A DNA stretch of 64,000 nt from G965230065 sp965230065 (GTDB lineage: Bacteria > Bacteroidota > Bacteroidia > Cytophagales > Cyclobacteriaceae), in the NCBI GenBank assembly GCA_965230065.1, contig OZ245942.1, positions 3,968,001-4,032,000 on the forward strand, given 5' to 3'. The notes beneath the pieces were generated by a model that was given only the letters and a program-made list of their open reading frames with translations, did not search any database and was not told the origin of the DNA. How positions within the stretch are numbered: position 1 is the stretch's first letter; every line of letters begins with the position of its first letter. Below, in pieces: positions 32,982-41,315 of this stretch. Made by a program: the position numbers and the translations under genes.

Positions 32982-34195
32982 CCCGGGAAGAAATACGGCA
33001 AATCAGGAAATACCTGGAACAAAGCGGGCTTTCCTATGCCCAGCTACAAGATGAACTGCTCGACCACCTGATTTGTGATATAGAAGTCTACATGGAACAA
33101 GGTTTAACTTTCCGGCAAGCCTGGAAAAAAGTAAATACAGACATACCCGAAAATCAATTCAAAAACATACAAACCGAGACGATGGAAATACTGAATAAAA
33201 AAACAGGAGCAGTAAAAATAATGGCATACCTATCATTTTTCTTACTGTTGGCAGCTACCATTTTCAAATTGCTCCATTTAATGGGAACCGGATTGCTCAT
33301 GCTTTCAGCTTTTGGTTCAGTAGCCATTACTATGTTGCTGGGTTCTTTTAAGGGGGTGCGTGCGAGTAAAAACAAAATTGAGAAATACCTGATATTGTCG
33401 CTTGGCGTATTAATTACAACTTTTATTATTTCCATTTTTTTTCAGGTATTGAACTGGCCCGGTGTTACCCAGGTGAGAAATGTATCGGTTTTTGGGCTAA
33501 TGATTCTAATGCCTGCTATATCTGTTTATCTTTTCTTTTCAAAAAATACGGCACATACTTTTCCTCACTTGATTTTGGCTGATAAGAATAAGAAAATTAT
33601 TGAAACAGTACTAATTGGGCTTGTAAGTGCTGGTATTGTTGTGAAAATCCCGGTATTGTTAAATCCCACCAATGATGTTTTTGTGCCAATTATTTTGTTG
33701 ACCCTAGCACTTTTCATTGCCGGATTATATATTTTTATCTTAACCTGGAGGCCTTACGTGAGCACATTGCCAGCCAGGCAAGCAAACGGATTGCCACTTT
33801 TGCTGGTGTCGTCTATTGTGGTATTTTTTCTGTTTATGGTAACTGGGGTAAATTGGCAATTATCAGAAGCAGCCAGAATTATCTTACCCTTTAGTTGTGT
33901 AATGCTTTTTTCAGCGATGATGTTTGTATATTATTTATCTTATTCACAAGATAACCATCGATATTGGCTGGCGGCTATCAGTTTTCTTTTCATCATTCTC
34001 TCAGGAATAAATTTTTGTTATCACATGCAGGTTTTCGATGAAGCTGTATTGGAAGTCATAAAAAGCAGTATTTTTAATTTTGGAGTGCTTACCGGACTGA
34101 TTTTTTTGTTCATTATTTTTTACAAAAAACCAACTTTCAGGGTTTTTATGCTGTTTATGCTGGCGCATTATATGTATACTTATCCTGTGGTATAG
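32969..34195 (+). CDS. multi-pass membrane protein with HAAS-like N-terminal domain
   Basis: 408 residues. The cytosolic start (residues 1-70) has LQDELLDHLICDIEVYMEQG and FRQAWKKVNTDIP, the HAAS-type helical pattern common in proteins encoded next to PadR genes. About ten hydrophobic segments follow from residue 80. No catalytic motif is visible. It starts 13 bases before the PadR stop, implying coupling. A regulatory or permease-like role is possible, but its function is unknown. Confidence 0.8.
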   Translation: MGKLTREEIRQIRKYLEQSGLSYAQLQDELLDHLICDIEVYMEQGLTFRQAWKKVNTDIPENQFKNIQTETMEILNKKTGAVKIMAYLSFFLLLAATIFKLLHLMGTGLLMLSAFGSVAITMLLGSFKGVRASKNKIEKYLILSLGVLITTFIISIFFQVLNWPGVTQVRNVSVFGLMILMPAISVYLFFSKNTAHTFPHLILADKNKKIIETVLIGLVSAGIVVKIPVLLNPTNDVFVPIILLTLALFIAGLYIFILTWRPYVSTLPARQANGLPLLLVSSIVVFFLFMVTGVNWQLSEAARIILPFSCVMLFSAMMFVYYLSYSQDNHRYWLAAISFLFIILSGINFCYHMQVFDEAVLEVIKSSIFNFGVLTGLIFLFIIFYKKPTFRVFMLFMLAHYMYTYPVV

Positions 34196-34232
34196 TTTCC
34201 GGCGAACATAAAACACCATCTTTCCTCACCCT

Positions 34233-34300
34233 AAACCCTTTAGATTTCAGCGACAATAAAGCATATGCAGGGACAAAAATGCTATAACCTAAAGGGGTTT
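34233..34300 (+). terminator. hairpin after the PadR-linked membrane gene
   Basis: AAACCCTTTAG (34233-34243) pairs with CTAAAGGGGTTT (34289-34300) with one bulge; a long loop lies between. It ends the operon; a T-run is missing. Confidence 0.45.
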
Positions 34301-34356
34301 TACCATCTAGTTTCCATAAAATATTTTACTTTGCACCCCAAAAAGAATATTTTCAA

Positions 34357-35328
34357 ATGCAGGAATATCCCCTGGTTTCAGTTATCTGCCTTTGTTACAA
34401 CCACGGGCAATTTGTGGAAGAAGCTTTGACATCTGTTTTTTCGCAAACCTATCCTAATCTGGAAATTGTTTTGGTAGATGATGCCAGTACCGACGAAAGT
34501 GTTGCTCAAATTCAAACAGTTTTAGAGCACTTTTCAAAGGCATCATCATTTCCTGTCAAAACTATTTTTTTACCAGAAAACCTGGGAAACTGTAAAGCTT
34601 TTAACCCGGGGCTAGCATTAGCTACCGGAAAATATGTGATTGATTTTGCTACCGATGATGTAATGCTGCCCGAAAGGATTGAAAAACAGGTGCGCTGTTT
34701 TGAAAGCCTGGATGAATCCTTCGGTGTGGTTTTCACCGAAGCAGAATATATAGACGAAACCGGCCAGCATTTGTATTTTCATTTTCAGGATAAGTTATCA
34801 AAAATGTATCCCGAAAATGTTCCTGCTGGTAATGTGTATGCAAAGCTGCTTTCTACTTACTTTATTTCATCGCCTACCATGATGATGAAGAAAAAGGTAT
34901 TGGATGCGCTGGGTGGTTACGACGAACAACTCGCCTATGAAGATTTTGACTTTTGGGTAAGGTCGGCCCGCCACTACCAATACGCTTTTCTGGACGAGTG
35001 CCTCACAAAAGTGCGTAAAACCGGACGTTCTCTTTCATCTGGTTGGTACCGTGCAGGTGACCCTCAGTTGTATTCTACCTATTTGGTTTGTAAAAAGGCT
35101 GTAAAACTGAATAAAACCCAGGAAGACCATCAGGCTCTGGTAAAAAGAATAAAATTTGAAATTCGGCAGGCTGTTTTTTCTGATAACACAAGAGAAGCAG
35201 GTTTATTTTTTGATTTGCTCAAAAGGGTAGGAGAGGCCAATGGGAAATATCAATTGATTTACTGGATTTCAAAATTGCCTGTGAAACTAAGCTGGTGGCG
35301 AAATTTATATCTGAGGGTGAGGTATTGA
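34357..35328 (+). CDS. glycosyltransferase family 2
   Basis: 323 residues. The GT-A start VSVICLCYNHGQFVEEALTS and the nucleotide-binding segment EIVLVDDASTDES are plain, followed by ENLGNCKAFNPGLALATGKY. The Asp-Asp metal site is in DFATDDVMLPERIE. The acceptor-binding region holds GGYDEQLAYEDFDFWVRSAR. It transfers a sugar from a nucleotide donor to a glycan or lipid; the partner genes of a glycan cluster are not in this window. A promoter-like TTACTTTGC sits at 34326-34334. Confidence 0.92.
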   Translation: MQEYPLVSVICLCYNHGQFVEEALTSVFSQTYPNLEIVLVDDASTDESVAQIQTVLEHFSKASSFPVKTIFLPENLGNCKAFNPGLALATGKYVIDFATDDVMLPERIEKQVRCFESLDESFGVVFTEAEYIDETGQHLYFHFQDKLSKMYPENVPAGNVYAKLLSTYFISSPTMMMKKKVLDALGGYDEQLAYEDFDFWVRSARHYQYAFLDECLTKVRKTGRSLSSGWYRAGDPQLYSTYLVCKKAVKLNKTQEDHQALVKRIKFEIRQAVFSDNTREAGLFFDLLKRVGEANGKYQLIYWISKLPVKLSWWRNLYLRVRY

Positions 35329-35370
35329 ATTTAAGAAAAGCTTTGCGGTTCGGTACTTAGGCCAGGGGTT

Positions 35371-35393
35371 TAGCACAGGCAAGATGCCTACAG
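35371..35393. repeat. partial copy of the TACAGGCATCTTGCC repeat
   Basis: GCACAGGCAAGATGCCTACAG is the complement-orientation partner of the element at 32451-32496, but is shorter. It lies between two convergent genes and may act as a shared terminator. Confidence 0.5.
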
Positions 35394-35397
35394 TAAT

Positions 35398-36207
35398 TTA
35401 CTTTTTTCTCCAAAAGCGCATTTCCAGAGAAATACGAGTTGTATCCTCATTTAAGTTGACGGCACCCCCATGCAGCAGATAGGGTGAAAATACCAAAATT
35501 TCATTGCGTTTTGGATCAGGGCGGATTGCCTGTAATTCTTTATCAGTCTCAAGTAAGGCAGGCACATTGTATTGTATGCCGTTTACCTTCGCCCCTTTTT
35601 CCGTTCTTACGGTTTGGTTTTCGGGCCAGTGGTGGCTGCCCGGCACCAGGGTGAGTGACGAAAGCTCATTACTACCACAAACAGGCACATATATGTTGAT
35701 ACAATCATTGTATTCTGGCAGCCACACATCACGGTGAAACGGATTGTTGTCGTTACTTTGTGGGCGAATAATCCTGAAATGAAAAACCTGTTCTTTCGTA
35801 TAAGGGTTTAGGTTATGTACTTCTGTTTGGCAAATTTCAGATATTCGTTGTTCTAAAATTTGAACATCAATCGGAAAAAACTGGCTTTGGATAAGCTTGG
35901 CATGTTCTACTACCGATAAATGCTGACCATAGTTTTGTATTAATTGATGATATTTTTCTAAAGGAAAGGTAGTATCTGAGGTTAAGTTGCATTTACTTAA
36001 AAACTGCCGGATGAGCCTTTCCATTCCTTCCTGGAAATGTTGAAAAGTAGCCTCTTGTAATAGAGAAGTAACTGTATATCCAGGCTGTGCCCACGAGGTT
36101 TTGGCAGTAAGGTCATCCTGTTGATGGAGCAATACTGTATTTTCCCCTTTGAAAGCCTTACCTTCTATATCAAAATCAACATTTGTATGGTTAATTTTTA
36201 CCTTCAT
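35398..36207 (-). CDS. phytanoyl-CoA dioxygenase (PhyH) family Fe(II)/2-oxoglutarate oxygenase
   Basis: 269 residues from the ATG at 36207. The iron ligands are in NPFHRDVW (His-x-Asp) and YLLHGGAVN (distal His); the 2-oxoglutarate Arg is in TRISLEMRFW. SLTLVPGSHHWPEN is the typical loop. It begins 5 bases after the stop of metF, so the two are one transcript. The substrate is unknown; the PhyH fold also includes enzymes for secondary metabolites. Confidence 0.85.
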   Translation of the reverse strand: MKVKINHTNVDFDIEGKAFKGENTVLLHQQDDLTAKTSWAQPGYTVTSLLQEATFQHFQEGMERLIRQFLSKCNLTSDTTFPLEKYHQLIQNYGQHLSVVEHAKLIQSQFFPIDVQILEQRISEICQTEVHNLNPYTKEQVFHFRIIRPQSNDNNPFHRDVWLPEYNDCINIYVPVCGSNELSSLTLVPGSHHWPENQTVRTEKGAKVNGIQYNVPALLETDKELQAIRPDPKRNEILVFSPYLLHGGAVNLNEDTTRISLEMRFWRKK

Positions 36208-36212
36208 TTGTA

Positions 36213-37166
36213 TTAAAACAAAGCCTCCACCACTTTTTTTACAGTTTCCGATTTGCTCATGGTATAAAAATGCAGGCAAGGCACACCAAAAGCTTTCAGC
36301 TCTTTGCATTGTTCAATGCACCATGCTATACCCAACTCCCGGGCTTGTTTGTTATCCTTACACTTTTGTACTTCTTTGGAAAGGGCTTCAGGAATATTCA
36401 GGTGAAAGAAAGTAGGCAATACCGTAAGGTGTCTGATGGTTGAAAGTGGCTTGATGCCCGGAATAATAGGCACATTTATTTCATGTTCCCTGCATTTCTT
36501 CACAAAATCAAAATAGACCTGGTTATCAAAAAACATTTGTGTTACGATAAACTCAGCGCCTAATTCCACCTTTTTTTTCAGGTACATAAAATCCGTATCC
36601 AGGTTAGGAGACTCAAAATGCTTTTCGGGATACCCGGCTGCCCCAATACAAAAATTCATAGGCGTGGGTGCTTCCAGGGTATCGTCCAGGTAGATTCCTT
36701 TGTTCAGGTTGGTTACTTGCTCAATCAATTCCGTAGCATTGCAATTGCCCTCGGGATGGGGCTTGAAACCCGGTTCAGATTTTATGGGATCACCGCGCAG
36801 CAATAATACGTTGTGGATACCGAGGAAGTCCAGTTCAATCAACATGTTTTCGGTATCTTCTTTTGAAAACCCTCCGCAGATGATGTGTGGTACTGCATCC
36901 ACATTGTATTTATTTTGAATGGCCGCGCAAATACCCACTGTGCCAGGACGCTTCCGAGTAACTACTTTTTTGAGCATACCATTGCCCTGGTCTTTGTAAA
37001 CATACTCTTCCCGATGATAAGTTACATCAATAAAACTGGGCTTAAACTCCAGCAGTGTCTCAATATGATGAAACAGGGTTTGCAGGTTTTCACCTTTTTT
37101 GGGAGGGAGTATCTCAAGAGAAAACAGGGTGTCTGTTGCCTTACGTATATGCTCTGTAACTTTCAT
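36213..37166 (-). CDS. metF: 5,10-methylenetetrahydrofolate reductase
   Basis: 317 residues from the ATG at 37166 (MKVTEHIRKAT); an upstream TTG is possible. The start FSLEILPPKKGENL is the MetF signature. FIDVTYHREE, NVLLLRGDPIK and FIVTQMFFDN bind FAD and folate. The enzyme makes 5-methyl-THF for methionine synthesis. It leads a two-gene operon with the PhyH-type oxygenase. Confidence 0.95.
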   Translation of the reverse strand: MKVTEHIRKATDTLFSLEILPPKKGENLQTLFHHIETLLEFKPSFIDVTYHREEYVYKDQGNGMLKKVVTRKRPGTVGICAAIQNKYNVDAVPHIICGGFSKEDTENMLIELDFLGIHNVLLLRGDPIKSEPGFKPHPEGNCNATELIEQVTNLNKGIYLDDTLEAPTPMNFCIGAAGYPEKHFESPNLDTDFMYLKKKVELGAEFIVTQMFFDNQVYFDFVKKCREHEINVPIIPGIKPLSTIRHLTVLPTFFHLNIPEALSKEVQKCKDNKQARELGIAWCIEQCKELKAFGVPCLHFYTMSKSETVKKVVEALF

Positions 37167-37299
37167 TCTGAACAAAATGATGATACTTTTGCTGCAAAGT
37201 TATAAGAAATATGTGTTTTAAGTTTGATGTTTCGGGTTTTTAGTTTCAAGTTCAAAACTCAAACTTCAAACTCTAAACCCTAAACCCAAAACATCATCC

Positions 37300-38229
37300 A
37301 TGCGCAACCTCAAACTTGCTGCTATTGATATTGGTTCCAATGCGATCCGGATTCAGATAACCAATGTAATTCACTACCAGGATAATATCACGTATAAAAA
37401 ACTCGAGTATGTACGCTTTCCATTGCGGTTAGGGCAGGATGTATTTAATCAGGCCGAAGAAAACACCGTTCCCCTGATCAGTTCTGAAAGGAGTGAGAAG
37501 TTTTTAAAACTCATGCAAGCCTATAAACTATTGATAGACTTATATGAAGTGGACGACTATATGGGCTGTGCCACTTCGGCCATGCGTGAAGCACAAAATG
37601 GTCCTGAACTCATAGAAAAAGTAAGGAAGGAATACGGGTTACAATTGGATATCATCAGTGGAAAGGATGAAGCCGAAATGCTGAACAAAGCCCTGGAAGG
37701 AGTGATGGATGAAAAGCCGTATTTGCACATTGATGTGGGAGGGGGGAGTACCGAACTGAATGTGTATGTGAACCGGGAAAAAATAGCTTCAGAATCTTTT
37801 CCCATTGGGTCAGTGAGACGGTTGATGAAGCGAAAGTCATTGGACAATGTATGGCGTGAAATGCGTGCCTGGATCAAAACACATGTATTAAACAAGGAAT
37901 TGGGGCGGGTGACAGCGATAGGAACAGGCGGAAACATTGGAAAAATATTTGATATAGCCAATAAGAGGCCCGGAAAGACCCTGGCTATCCACAAAATAAG
38001 GCAAGTCCAAAAATTTATTGCCAGCCACACCTGGGAAGAGCGCATCAATAAACTCCAGCTCAATCCCGACCGTGCCGATGTGATTATCCCGGCTTCTGAG
38101 ATTTACACTTCGGTTATGGACTGGGCTGATGCAACTAAAATTTTGGTGCCGGAAGTAGGCTTGAAAGATGGCATCATGCACGTATTGTATGAGCGGAATG
38201 TGCCAAAATTAAAAATGGCAGAAATGTAA
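37300..38229 (+). CDS. Ppx/GppA-type exopolyphosphatase
   Basis: 309 residues, N-terminal Ppx/GppA core only (no C-terminal HD domain). The ASKHA phosphate-1 loop is AAIDIGSNAIRIQI, phosphate-2 is HIDVGGGSTELNVYV, and the adenosine region is AIGTGGNIGKI. It would hydrolyse polyphosphate or pppGpp. It faces the GH16 gene convergently with a 20-base gap. Confidence 0.9.
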   Translation: MRNLKLAAIDIGSNAIRIQITNVIHYQDNITYKKLEYVRFPLRLGQDVFNQAEENTVPLISSERSEKFLKLMQAYKLLIDLYEVDDYMGCATSAMREAQNGPELIEKVRKEYGLQLDIISGKDEAEMLNKALEGVMDEKPYLHIDVGGGSTELNVYVNREKIASESFPIGSVRRLMKRKSLDNVWREMRAWIKTHVLNKELGRVTAIGTGGNIGKIFDIANKRPGKTLAIHKIRQVQKFIASHTWEERINKLQLNPDRADVIIPASEIYTSVMDWADATKILVPEVGLKDGIMHVLYERNVPKLKMAEM

Positions 38230-38249
38230 ATTCTTAAATTAGTTTCATC

Positions 38250-39098
38250 TCATTGATATACCCTTACATAATCTATGATGTATTCCCTTGGAAATTTTGT
38301 AAGGGAAGGATCGCCCCCATTATTACCGCCTATAGCCAGGTTGATGATGATGTAATGGGGTTGTTTCATAGGATTCTTGATATCTCCATGCTGATTGATC
38401 GTTTTTTCTACTTCAATGGTATTGAGCAAAATATCATCTACATATAACTTAATGGCTGTTTCGTCCCAATCCATTCTCCAAATGTGAAATTTACTGGCCC
38501 AATCCGGGTCGTTGAAGCTTTCAACATCTTTTTTTAAATCATCCCATGTCGTCTTTCCGTCTGGGCCTGCCCAGGCCGCATTGGCCAGGATCATTCCCCT
38601 GTAATATTCCATAATATCAATTTCACCACAAGCAGGCCAGGTGCCATTCTCTCCTAAAGTCCAGAAAGCGGGCCACATGCCGGGACTGGTATCAATTTTG
38701 GCGCGTATTTCAAACCGGCCATATTGCCAGGTATGCAATCCTTTTGTGCGTAAACTGCTTGAGGTGTATTCAATGAATTTTCGGCTTTCTTTCCAGTTAT
38801 CACTTTCCGGTTTATAGTTGGGGTTGGGCTTTTTTTCTTTTCTGGCTTCAATGACTAAAAACCCATCTTTGCAAACAGCGTTTTCAGGCTGATACCATTG
38901 GTCTTCATTATTTCTTACGAATCCTTTCTCAAAATTCCACTTGCTTTCATCAGGCTTTCCATTTTCCTCAAATTCGTCTTGCCACACTAGCTTGTATGCA
39001 GGAGGGGTTGTTTGCATATCATCTGGTACAGGTTGGGCGCATGCCATAAAGCTATTGAAAATCAGGTAATTGCTAATAACTAAGAAAGGTATTTTCAT
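38250..39098 (-). CDS. glycoside hydrolase family 16 (beta-glucanase type)
   Basis: 282 residues, signal peptide with a weak lipobox near ACAQ. The catalytic motif E-[ILV]-D-x-x-E is seen in CGEIDIMEYY. The concanavalin-like jelly roll has LVWQDEFEENGKPDESKWNF at the start and YIIINLAIGGNNGGDPS near the end, typical of laminarinase-like GH16. It would cleave beta-1,3 or mixed beta-glucans. It is the last gene of the SusC/SusD locus, 12 bases after the haloperoxidase-like gene. Confidence 0.92.
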   Translation of the reverse strand: MKIPFLVISNYLIFNSFMACAQPVPDDMQTTPPAYKLVWQDEFEENGKPDESKWNFEKGFVRNNEDQWYQPENAVCKDGFLVIEARKEKKPNPNYKPESDNWKESRKFIEYTSSSLRTKGLHTWQYGRFEIRAKIDTSPGMWPAFWTLGENGTWPACGEIDIMEYYRGMILANAAWAGPDGKTTWDDLKKDVESFNDPDWASKFHIWRMDWDETAIKLYVDDILLNTIEVEKTINQHGDIKNPMKQPHYIIINLAIGGNNGGDPSLTKFPREYIIDYVRVYQ

Positions 39099-39110
39099 GG
39101 ATTGGTTTTT

Positions 39111-41303
39111 TTATTCTATCAATAATATTTTGGAAGTAGTAGACTGATTACTTGTTACATTAATAAAATATGCTCCAGCCCGTAAGGGTGGGATGTCAAT
39201 AATAAGTTTTTTGTTTTTGGTGGCTTTTTCAAATGCCTTAAAAACCACCGCTCCATTAATAGTTCGTATGCTGATTGTCAGGTGCTGACGGTCAGCGGGT
39301 AGTTTTATGTGCAGTGAACTGTTTGCATTTGCAGGGTTCGGATAAATAGAAGTTCCTTCAGATATGATATTTTCATTCACGCCAACCACCTTGTTTTCAA
39401 AGTATATTCGTGCATGTTTGAAAGCTTCTTCTCCTACTTCTTCTCCAATCAGCCTTCCGGGTATGTCGTCAACCGGCGGGTGGATGCCTCCCCAAATTCT
39501 GGATAAACTACACTGATCGGAAGCATCGGAATACTTTGCCCATTGCAGTATTACATCCGTGCTGGGGCCTTCTTCAAAAACGAGGAATTCATTTTTTTTG
39601 GCGATGAATTCGCCCATTCCTCCCGGAAAATATTCATCTCCGGTAAGCAGGGTGAGCACTTTGGCTGCCGCCCGCGAAAAGGTGGAATGCCCTGAGATAT
39701 ACCCGGCAAAAGGAGGTGTTACAAAAGAGGGTCTTTGGTAAGGCCACCAGTTTTCGGCAAGAATCCAACCCACACCGGCCACATCAGTAGTATCTTCAAT
39801 ATAATCGTGACCTTTCCAGGCTAACACTTTGATTTTTCCTGCATTTTCTCCGTCGGCCCCCGCCAAAGGATCGGTGTCATTTACCATTTCAACATATCCA
39901 TCAATTAATGGGATTCCGTCAGGATGGTAATGTGGCAGGTTTTCATCAGTAGATTGTCCTTTGTCTGCCATGTACCGGATGGCCGATATAGGCCGGATAA
40001 AATCATAATACCCTTTGATGCCCCAGGCAGTGATGGCTGCATCGTGCATAGCACCTCCCAACACAAAATAACTTTTAACATCCCATTCCAGTGGGGCTAG
40101 AGCTTCTCCTTCTCCCTGGAATTTTTTCTCCAAAAGCGGATGGTCATTCACATAATTCAGGATGGTGAACCAATGTCCGGGTGGGGTTTCAGAGTCTGGT
40201 CCATCAGCCCAAAACTCAGCCAGAACCCGGGTGTAGTCCCCTCTTGGAACAATTTGGGGCGCATAAGGCTGATTGGTTTTTGGGTTCAATGCATATCCCT
40301 GGCTGGGATCTCCTCCTTCCAGTTTGTTGTAGAAATCCTTGAGTCCTGAGATAGTTTTGGGAAATTCGTCTATATTCAAATTGCCAATGTGGCCTGGGGA
40401 GATATCCCAAAGTATACCATCTGATGGGTCAAGGTGAGAAGACCAGTTGGCTACCAAACTGAAGTTCCATTTATAGTCGTACGACATGTCATTACTTTCC
40501 GGATCTACATAGCAAGGGTCACCGGGGTCATGATATACCCAATACGCTATTCCATCTCTTTGATGGACGGAGAGGTCTTCTTCTTTCAGGGAAAAAGGCA
40601 CTACCTTGCCCCACTCTGCACCCAAAAACGCAGGTACGCCTCCCATTACTTCATTTCCGGATTGGTCAATAAAAGTTTCGAAGGCCAGGGGCTGCCACCT
40701 GTTTGGGTCATTAATATCCTGACTCCCTGCCTTCTTGAGTGACAAAGGTGCGTTGACCGGCTCATATTCAATATTCTGATAACCGCCTCCCTCATTGGCC
40801 CCATCCTGTATTCCGAATTCAATAATTTTGGCTGCGATATAATTGCCCAATGCAGCGGGTTTTCCGGAGGTATAGTCTTCACTGGTATAGTCCTGGGCAT
40901 ACCCCAAAGAATCCATCAGGTGCTCGATGTTCATAAAGGTTTCTTCCCACCCCGGACTGTTGCGAAAGCGGAACTTGATAAGTCGGTAACAGACGTAACT
41001 AATGGCTTCCTCCCGGGCCGATAAAACATCAGAAGAAGGGGCGGCCCCATCAAAAGGAAAGGCATATTCTCCATGTTCATTTCCTAAAAAATAGGGAGTT
41101 GCCGTGGAAGAATACGCTGCCCAGGCATCATAAGCTCCTGCCGATATATGAAACAAGTTACGTGCATGAACGGTAGGCCTGGCAAAATCATTCCGAATGG
41201 CTTCCAGAAGTGCTTCATTCCAAAGACGGGCTACGGAATGTTGGGCAAAGGAAAGTCCACTGCTCATGAATAAGCCGATTAGCAGTAAATATCCTTTTTT
41301 CAT
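39111..41303 (-). CDS. vanadium-dependent haloperoxidase-like protein with T9SS type A domain
   Basis: 730 residues. A signal peptide ends at LSFAQ. The PAP2/haloperoxidase core spans about residues 25-640: the acid-phosphatase-like motifs are SGHSTFSRAAA and RIWGGIHPPVDDIPG, whose Arg and His would bind vanadate. The last 80 residues, from YPNPANANSS, are a T9SS type A sorting domain. It would be exported and anchored on the cell surface. Substrates could be halides and phenolics; the match does not prove halogenation. It follows the CRTAC1-like gene after 12 bases. Confidence 0.85.
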   Translation of the reverse strand: MKKGYLLLIGLFMSSGLSFAQHSVARLWNEALLEAIRNDFARPTVHARNLFHISAGAYDAWAAYSSTATPYFLGNEHGEYAFPFDGAAPSSDVLSAREEAISYVCYRLIKFRFRNSPGWEETFMNIEHLMDSLGYAQDYTSEDYTSGKPAALGNYIAAKIIEFGIQDGANEGGGYQNIEYEPVNAPLSLKKAGSQDINDPNRWQPLAFETFIDQSGNEVMGGVPAFLGAEWGKVVPFSLKEEDLSVHQRDGIAYWVYHDPGDPCYVDPESNDMSYDYKWNFSLVANWSSHLDPSDGILWDISPGHIGNLNIDEFPKTISGLKDFYNKLEGGDPSQGYALNPKTNQPYAPQIVPRGDYTRVLAEFWADGPDSETPPGHWFTILNYVNDHPLLEKKFQGEGEALAPLEWDVKSYFVLGGAMHDAAITAWGIKGYYDFIRPISAIRYMADKGQSTDENLPHYHPDGIPLIDGYVEMVNDTDPLAGADGENAGKIKVLAWKGHDYIEDTTDVAGVGWILAENWWPYQRPSFVTPPFAGYISGHSTFSRAAAKVLTLLTGDEYFPGGMGEFIAKKNEFLVFEEGPSTDVILQWAKYSDASDQCSLSRIWGGIHPPVDDIPGRLIGEEVGEEAFKHARIYFENKVVGVNENIISEGTSIYPNPANANSSLHIKLPADRQHLTISIRTINGAVVFKAFEKATKNKKLIIDIPPLRAGAYFINVTSNQSTTSKILLIE

Positions 41304-41315
41304 GCAATCTTTCTG

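Noticed and set aside
37206..37295. AAACTCAAACTTCAAAC and CTAAACCC runs resembling telomere-like repeats
   Set aside because: Short, irregular low-complexity stretch just before the Ppx/GppA gene; no array or function indicated.
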